Shown: piece by piece, positions 60,208 through 64,000 of the stretch
Layout of the letters: every line of letters begins with the position of its first letter
How positions within the stretch are numbered: position 1 is the stretch's first letter
Assembly: GCA_016709665.1 (NCBI GenBank)
Contig: JADJMI010000027.1
Span: forward strand, 124,001-188,000
Length of the DNA stretch: 64,000 nucleotides
Direction of reading: 5' to 3'
Source of the DNA: Betaproteobacteria bacterium
GTDB taxonomy: Bacteria > Pseudomonadota > Gammaproteobacteria > Burkholderiales > Usitatibacteraceae
Notes under the pieces: generated by a model
What the model was told of the DNA's origin: nothing
Database searches by the model: none
What the model saw: only the letters and a program-made list of their open reading frames with translations
Translations under genes and position numbers: made by a program

Positions 60208-60579
60208 ATGGACCAGGCCGACGTCCTCAAGGTGTTCCAGTCGCTCGCCGCCAAGCAGCGGCTGGACCTCTTCTGTCGCCTGGTGCATTCGGGTCCGACG
60301 GGCATGGTGGCCGGGGAACTGGCGCGCGACTTCGGCATCCCCGCCACGAACCTGTCGTTCCACCTGAAGTCGATGCTCGCCGCGGGCATCGTGACCGTCG
60401 TGTCGGAGGGCCGTTTCCAGCGCTATCGCGCCAACGTGTCGTTGATGATGGCCGTGCTCGCGTTCATCGCGCAGAACTGTGCGCAAGGCGCGAGCGCGCC
60501 CTGCGCGGTGCCGCGGCCGGTGCGCCGGCGCGAACCGGCGGCCAAGAAGGTTCGCGCACCCCGGCGCGCCGCCGCCTAG
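60208..60579 (+). CDS. ArsR-family transcriptional regulator, possible persulfide sensor
   Basis: A 123-residue winged-helix regulator: KVFQSLAAKQRLDLFCRLVH, the recognition region GIPATNLSFHLKSMLAAGIV and the wing VVSEGRFQRYRAN. No ELCVCDL metal site is present. Cys23 in the RLDLFC helix and Cys91 near the C-terminal helix are 68 residues apart, close to the spacing of the redox Cys pair in BigR/SqrR/YgaV persulfide sensors. With rhodanese and sulfur-reductase neighbours this makes sulfide or polysulfide sensing plausible but unproven. The C-terminal 30 residues are a basic Ala/Arg tail. Its stop overlaps that of the convergent gene in CTAG. Confidence 0.85.
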   Translation: MDQADVLKVFQSLAAKQRLDLFCRLVHSGPTGMVAGELARDFGIPATNLSFHLKSMLAAGIVTVVSEGRFQRYRANVSLMMAVLAFIAQNCAQGASAPCAVPRPVRRREPAAKKVRAPRRAAA

Positions 60580-60902
60580 CTGTCGGCTGCCACCACCGCG
60601 CCGGTCGCGGCGAGGGCGCCCATCGCCGCCAGCGCGCCGATCGCGGCGGGCGTGAAAGCGCGGGCGGCCGCCAGGTCGCGAAGGCCCTCCAGGATCGCCG
60701 GACCCACGGGCACCACGAATGTCGCGATGGCGCAGCCAGCGAGCGCCGCAGCGGCGACGAGTGGAAACGTCCAATCGACGGGGCGCGTTGCCCGGGGGAG
60801 CGCCGCCGCGACTCGGGTGGTGAAGCCGTCGTCGTGGATTTCCCGGCGCAACTGCGCCAGGAGCCGGGATTCGAGGTCGTCGCGGGCGGAATCGGTGTTC
60901 AT
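60576..60902 (-). CDS. Small membrane protein, probable partner of the ECF sigma factor
   Basis: A 108-residue protein. The first 40 residues are charged (MNTDSARDDLESRLLAQLRR), followed by two hydrophobic segments (WTFPLVAAAALAGCAIATFV and AAIGALAAMGALAATGAVVA). Its start overlaps the sigma-factor stop by 4 bases (ATGA at 60899-60902), the classic arrangement of an anti-sigma factor. No zinc-containing ZAS motif is visible, so the anti-sigma role rests on context. Confidence 0.75.
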   Translation of the reverse strand: MNTDSARDDLESRLLAQLRREIHDDGFTTRVAAALPRATRPVDWTFPLVAAAALAGCAIATFVVPVGPAILEGLRDLAAARAFTPAAIGALAAMGALAATGAVVAADS

Positions 60903-61453
60903 GGCGTCTCCTTCTTCGGCACGAGCCGCGCGCGCAGCCTTTCCTTGGCGCGCAGGATATGGGTCTTCACGGTTCCCAGGGGAATGCCGAGCGCCTCGGC
61001 GGCCTCGACGTGGCTCAGGTCGGCCGCGTAGCAGGCCGCGATGGCCGCCCGCTCGGCGTCCGGGAGCGTCGCGAGCGCGCGCTCGAGGTCCATCCGTTCC
61101 TCGGCGCCCGGTCCGCTCGGCGCCGCGTCGGGCTCGGGCATGGCCTCGTCCTCGCCGAGCAACACTTCGTGTGTCTTGCGGCGCTCGCTCTGCCAGGCAT
61201 TGAAGGCGATCCGGTAGAGCCAGGTCGTGAACCGGGCTTCGAACCGGAAAGTATCCAGCCGGCGCCAGGCCAGCAGGAACGCCTCCTGCGCGAGGTCGTC
61301 GGCCAGCGCGGCATCGCCGTTCGTCAGTCGCCGCAGAACGGACCGCACCATCGACTGGTGGCGGCGCACCAGTTCGGCGAAGGCCTCACGGTCGCCGCCC
61401 TGCGCGGCCGCGAGGATGAGTTCGGCGTCCGTCGACGCCGACCGGGGTGGCAT
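60899..61453 (-). CDS. ECF-type RNA polymerase sigma factor (sigma-70 family)
   Basis: A 184-residue sigma factor. Region 2 is seen in FAELVRRHQSMVRSVLRRLT and LADDLAQEAFLLAWRRLDTF, with FTTWLYRIAFNAWQSERRK next. Region 4 is LPDAERAAIAACYAADLSHV and EAAEALGIPLGTVKTHILRA. The ATG at 61453 gives the normal length; an earlier in-frame ATG at 61504 would overlap the upstream gene. It is the second gene of a three-gene operon (DUF6249-like protein, sigma, membrane partner). The inducing signal is unknown. Confidence 0.93.
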   Translation of the reverse strand: MPPRSASTDAELILAAAQGGDREAFAELVRRHQSMVRSVLRRLTNGDAALADDLAQEAFLLAWRRLDTFRFEARFTTWLYRIAFNAWQSERRKTHEVLLGEDEAMPEPDAAPSGPGAEERMDLERALATLPDAERAAIAACYAADLSHVEAAEALGIPLGTVKTHILRAKERLRARLVPKKETP

Positions 61454-61458
61454 GGCCG

Positions 61459-61821
61459 CTAGCGCGCGGCCGCGCGGTCCGGCCCGGCCCGCCCGATCTT
61501 CCACGCGACCACGAGCGCGATGCCCATGAGCCCCGGGATGAGGCCGATCGACCAGGGCAGCCCCAACTGCGCGAAGAACGTCCCCAGGCCGATTCCGAGG
61601 GCGACGAGCACCAGGCCCCCGCGCAACCCCGACTGGCGGTGGGGTGGCGCGAGCAGTTCCGGCGGCACGGGCAGGCCCTTCTCGACGAGCCGCAGGATCG
61701 CCTCCTGGTTGAGGCGGGCCCGCTTGTGCCGGGCCGCGAGGATGAGCGCGGCCAGCAGCAGGGGCAGGCCCAGGGAGGCCAGCATCCCGATCGCGACGAC
61801 CAGGGCTTCTTGCAGGTTCAT
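61459..61821 (-). CDS. Small inner-membrane protein, DUF6249-like
   Basis: A 120-residue protein with an N-terminal helix (LVVAIGMLASLGLPLLLAALILAARHKR), a cytoplasmic charged linker (LNQEAILRLVEKGLPVPPEL) and two further helices near the C-terminus. This layout matches DUF6249-type proteins often found with ECF sigma genes. The ATG at 61821 follows GGAG. Its stop is 5 bases before the sigma-factor start, so it leads the operon. Function unknown. Confidence 0.8.
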   Translation of the reverse strand: MNLQEALVVAIGMLASLGLPLLLAALILAARHKRARLNQEAILRLVEKGLPVPPELLAPPHRQSGLRGGLVLVALGIGLGTFFAQLGLPWSIGLIPGLMGIALVVAWKIGRAGPDRAAAR

Positions 61822-61977
61822 GGGGTTCTCCGAGGGTCCGGGGGAGCCGCTCCCGGGCGGTGGGTGGCTTGTCTCATGCCCATCCGACGCGGCGAGGGTG
61901 CCGGTTGGATTCGGCGGGGTCAACCGCGAGGCGATGCCGCGTAGAATGGGGCACCCATCCCGCCTGAGGAGATGCCC

Positions 61978-62241
61978 ATGAAAGCCCTTCTCGCCCTCGC
62001 CGGCGCGGCCCTCCTGGCCGCCGGCTGCGCCACGGATCCCGCCGTCCAGGTCGCACGGTCCGAATGCAAGGTGGCGCCGGTCACCACCTACAGCGCTTCG
62101 GGCCGCACCCGGCCCATCAGCGACATCGAGCGTCGCGCCGCCGAGATGGACCTCGCCCGATCGCAGTACCGGTTCGACAACCTGGCCCGCAACGGGATGG
62201 ACCCGAACCTGGTGGAGGATGCCCTGCGCGACTGCCGTTGA
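61978..62241 (+). CDS. Small predicted lipoprotein
   Basis: An 87-residue protein with a lipoprotein-type signal (MKALLALAGAALLAAGCATD; Cys17). The mature part has one helix (IERRAAEMDLARSQYRFDNL) and two further cysteines. GAGGAG precedes the ATG at 61978; an ATG two codons earlier overlaps it. TAGAAT at 61942-61947 could be its -10 element. Function unknown. It converges on the MFS gene with a 4-base gap. Confidence 0.8.
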   Translation: MKALLALAGAALLAAGCATDPAVQVARSECKVAPVTTYSASGRTRPISDIERRAAEMDLARSQYRFDNLARNGMDPNLVEDALRDCR

Positions 62242-62245
62242 GGGG

Positions 62246-63562
62246 CTAGCTCGCCATTTCCTCCGCGACGCTTTCGGTGACCGCGGGCTCGGGGGGGGCC
62301 GGCAGCCGTGACAGTTTCGCGAGCGGCGAAGTCCAGGCCATGAGCGGCAACATGAGGAGCGCGCCCAGCCCCGCCAGCAGGATCGTCGTGCGAACGCCCC
62401 AGTGTTCGGCGATCCAGCCGCCGGCGAGCCCGCCGAGGGGGGCCGTCGAGACGGTGAGGGCGATCATCGTGGCCGTCACGCGCCCGAGCAGCCGGTCCGG
62501 CGTCACCGCCTGGCGCAGCGTGAGGTAGTTGATGAAGAACGTCATCGCGGTGAAATCGAGCAGGAACAGGCCGCCGCCGAACGTGAGCGAGGCCACCCAG
62601 AAACTGCCCGACGAGGCGCCCATCACCAGCCATGCCGCGCCCGTGCCGCCCAGCGCGGCGAGCATCGTCGGCCCGAACCCGTAACGCGCGTTCAAGGGGG
62701 CCACCGCGGTCGCGGCCGCGAGCGATCCCACGCCGGCCAGCATGAACAGCACGCCCACGTGGCCCGCGGAAAAGCCGAGCTCGCGCGCGGCGAAGAGCAC
62801 GACGACGGCGATATAGGCGTGGCGGAAGACCTGCCAGATGGCGAGCGACCAGGCGAGCGCGCGCAGCGTGCGGTTGCGCCACACGGCGGCGAGGCCTTCG
62901 CCGATGTCGCGCCACACGCTGTCGCTCGCGAGTTTGGGGGCGTCCGTCCGCGAGGGCGGGATGCCGCGCAGCATGAGCGCCGAGACCGCGAAGCACACCG
63001 CGTCCAGCAGGATGGCGAAAGGCGCCGTGAGCCACTGGATGAGCGCGCCGGCGAGACCGGGCCCGACCAGTTGCGCGGCCGAGTCCGATACGCCGATCTT
63101 CGCGTTGGCCTCCACGAGATTCTCGCGGCCCACGCGTTCGGTCATGAAGACCTGGTACGCCGGCCAGCCGATGACCGAGCCCGTGCCCACGAGGAATCCG
63201 ACGACGTAGAGGATCGGCATCGAGAGCACGCCCATCCAGGCGCACACCGGCACCACGGCGAGCGCGAGCGCGCGGCCCACGTCGGCCCCGATGATGACCG
63301 GCAGCTTTCGCGTTCTGTCGATGTAGACGCCCGCGAACAGGCCGAAGAGCGTGAAGGGCAGGGCCTCCAGCGCCGTGAGCACGCCCACCTCGAAGGGGGA
63401 GGCGTCGAGGAGCAGGGCCGCCGTGAGCGGCAGCGCGAGGAACGTGACCTGGCCGCCGAAGTGCGTGATCGTGAGCGAGCCCCAGAGCTTCACGAAGTCG
63501 GGGTTGCGCCACAGGCCGGTGAGCCATCGGTCGGGGTGAAGCCGGGCGAGCAGGGAATTCAT
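62246..63562 (-). CDS. MFS transporter (EntS-like MFS_3 family)
   Basis: A 438-residue inner-membrane transporter with about twelve helices. It starts FVKLWGSLTITHFGGQVTFL and has the MFS motif A region GLFAGVYIDRTRKLPVI between helices 2 and 3, and ESVAEEMAS at the end. The group includes enterobactin and macrolide exporters, so efflux of a small molecule is likely. The ATG at 63562 is chosen because the longer open frame to 63760 is Arg-rich and non-membrane. A promoter about 290 bases upstream leaves a long leader that also holds a 36-codon ORF. Confidence 0.88.
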   Translation of the reverse strand: MNSLLARLHPDRWLTGLWRNPDFVKLWGSLTITHFGGQVTFLALPLTAALLLDASPFEVGVLTALEALPFTLFGLFAGVYIDRTRKLPVIIGADVGRALALAVVPVCAWMGVLSMPILYVVGFLVGTGSVIGWPAYQVFMTERVGRENLVEANAKIGVSDSAAQLVGPGLAGALIQWLTAPFAILLDAVCFAVSALMLRGIPPSRTDAPKLASDSVWRDIGEGLAAVWRNRTLRALAWSLAIWQVFRHAYIAVVVLFAARELGFSAGHVGVLFMLAGVGSLAAATAVAPLNARYGFGPTMLAALGGTGAAWLVMGASSGSFWVASLTFGGGLFLLDFTAMTFFINYLTLRQAVTPDRLLGRVTATMIALTVSTAPLGGLAGGWIAEHWGVRTTILLAGLGALLMLPLMAWTSPLAKLSRLPAPPEPAVTESVAEEMAS

Positions 63563-63704
63563 TTTTTCTTCGCCGAACCTTGCGGTCCGGCGCCGCTTTC
63601 TTGTGCAGGCGCGACGGCGCGTCGCGCGGGGCGCGAGGCGGAATGTCCGAAGGGTGTTCCGGTTCCATCCGCCTCGAATTGCCGGCGGACGGGGGTCTGC
63701 CGGG

Positions 63705-63815
63705 TCAGTCGATGCCGCCCTGGGAGGGCGGGAGAACGAGGCGCGCCATGCCGGCGCCACGGAGCATCCCGCCGCGGGAGCGGCGAATGTCGAAGGTGGC
63801 GTCGTTGCGGTTCAT
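63705..63815 (-). CDS. Possible 36-residue small protein in the MFS leader
   Basis: A 36-codon ORF (MNRNDATFDIRRSRGGMLRG onward, ending QGGID) lies between a good promoter and the MFS gene. Its ribosome-binding site is weak. It is basic at the N-terminus with no membrane segment. It could be a leader peptide or a chance ORF; apart from it, the region 63563-63917 shows only the promoter. Confidence 0.3.
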   Translation of the reverse strand: MNRNDATFDIRRSRGGMLRGAGMARLVLPPSQGGID

Positions 63816-63853
63816 GGGCGGATCTCGTGGCGGGGTGAAGCGGGAAGTGGCGG

Positions 63854-63883
63854 ATTATAGACGCGCTTCGAGCCGGCCGGCAA
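63854..63883 (-). promoter_or_regulatory. Sigma-70 promoter driving the MFS transcript
   Basis: On the minus strand TTGCCG (63883-63878) and a perfect TATAAT (63859-63854) are spaced by 18 bases. Transcription would start near 63847, giving an about 285-base leader before the MFS start codon. Confidence 0.55.
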
Positions 63884-63917
63884 ATCTCCCGGCCGCTCGC
63901 CGGGGCCCCGCCTTGCG

Positions 63918-64000
63918 TCAAGGGCGCTTCGGCTTGGCGAGATACCGGGCGTCGTCGAAAGTCGCCATCCAGCGCGGCTCGTACACCACGAAGATCGCCG
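63918..64000 (-). CDS. C-terminal end of an unidentified gene (partial)
   Basis: The last 26 codons of a minus-strand gene that continues past the window: AIFVVYEPRWMATFDDARYL then AKPKRP and TGA at 63920-63918. The sequence looks coding, but the fragment is too short to assign to a family. Confidence 0.45.
   Translation of the reverse strand, partial: AIFVVYEPRWMATFDDARYLAKPKRP

Overview
The window is a GC-rich chromosomal segment. Gene content (TRAP-TAXI transporter, YdcH-family protein, malate dehydrogenase of the cytosolic NAD type, FNR-like boxes, high GC, DUF11 surface proteins) suggests a betaproteobacterium with facultatively anaerobic or sulfur/metalloid respiration. No phage, IS element, CRISPR array or replication origin was seen.

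Layout. 1-2.4 kb: the 5' part of an RND/HlyD adaptor gene (interrupted by a 1-base insertion), a YdcH-like protein and an HD-domain protein. 2.4-8.3 kb: a tightly packed minus-strand signalling operon (kinase without a recognisable phospho-acceptor His, response regulator, PAS kinase, sensor-domain kinase, response regulator). 8.4-12.5 kb: a molybdoenzyme operon (Tat-exported catalytic subunit resembling the arsenate-reductase clade, Fe-S subunit, TorD-type chaperone). It is divergent from a 1307-residue multi-PAS hybrid kinase, with an FNR-type palindrome between them. 16.6-21.9 kb: tRNA-Arg(CCU), hemerythrin, TRAP-TAXI transporter, a frameshifted peroxiredoxin and tRNA-Ser(CGA). 22-25.5 kb: two unknown genes behind a possible sigma-28 promoter, and a TetR regulator.

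25.6-51.0 kb is the striking part: four consecutive genes for exported DUF11/Ig-like repeat proteins of 171, 896, 2269 and about 5027 residues. The third fuses repeats to a C-terminal outer-membrane beta-barrel. The fourth carries more than thirty ~125-residue repeats, most with a conserved Cys pair, and is broken in this assembly by four single-base insertions. This looks like a self-contained surface-protein system of unknown function.

51-54.3 kb: EamA permease, a 176-bp palindromic element, mdh and two small Lys-rich secreted proteins. 54.3-60.6 kb: a sulfur-respiration cluster (PsrA/PhsA-like molybdoenzyme, Fe-S subunit, NrfD membrane subunit, a cytochrome-like triple-rhodanese) divergent from a single rhodanese and an ArsR regulator with a possible persulfide-sensing Cys pair. 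60.6-64 kb: an ECF sigma factor with membrane partners, a lipoprotein, an MFS exporter with a possible small upstream ORF, and the 3' end of an unidentified gene.

Single-base insertions recur across unrelated genes (near 262, 21499, 36622, 37040, 39208, 42760), mostly in short homopolymers. Sequencing or assembly indels are therefore a more likely explanation than gene decay.
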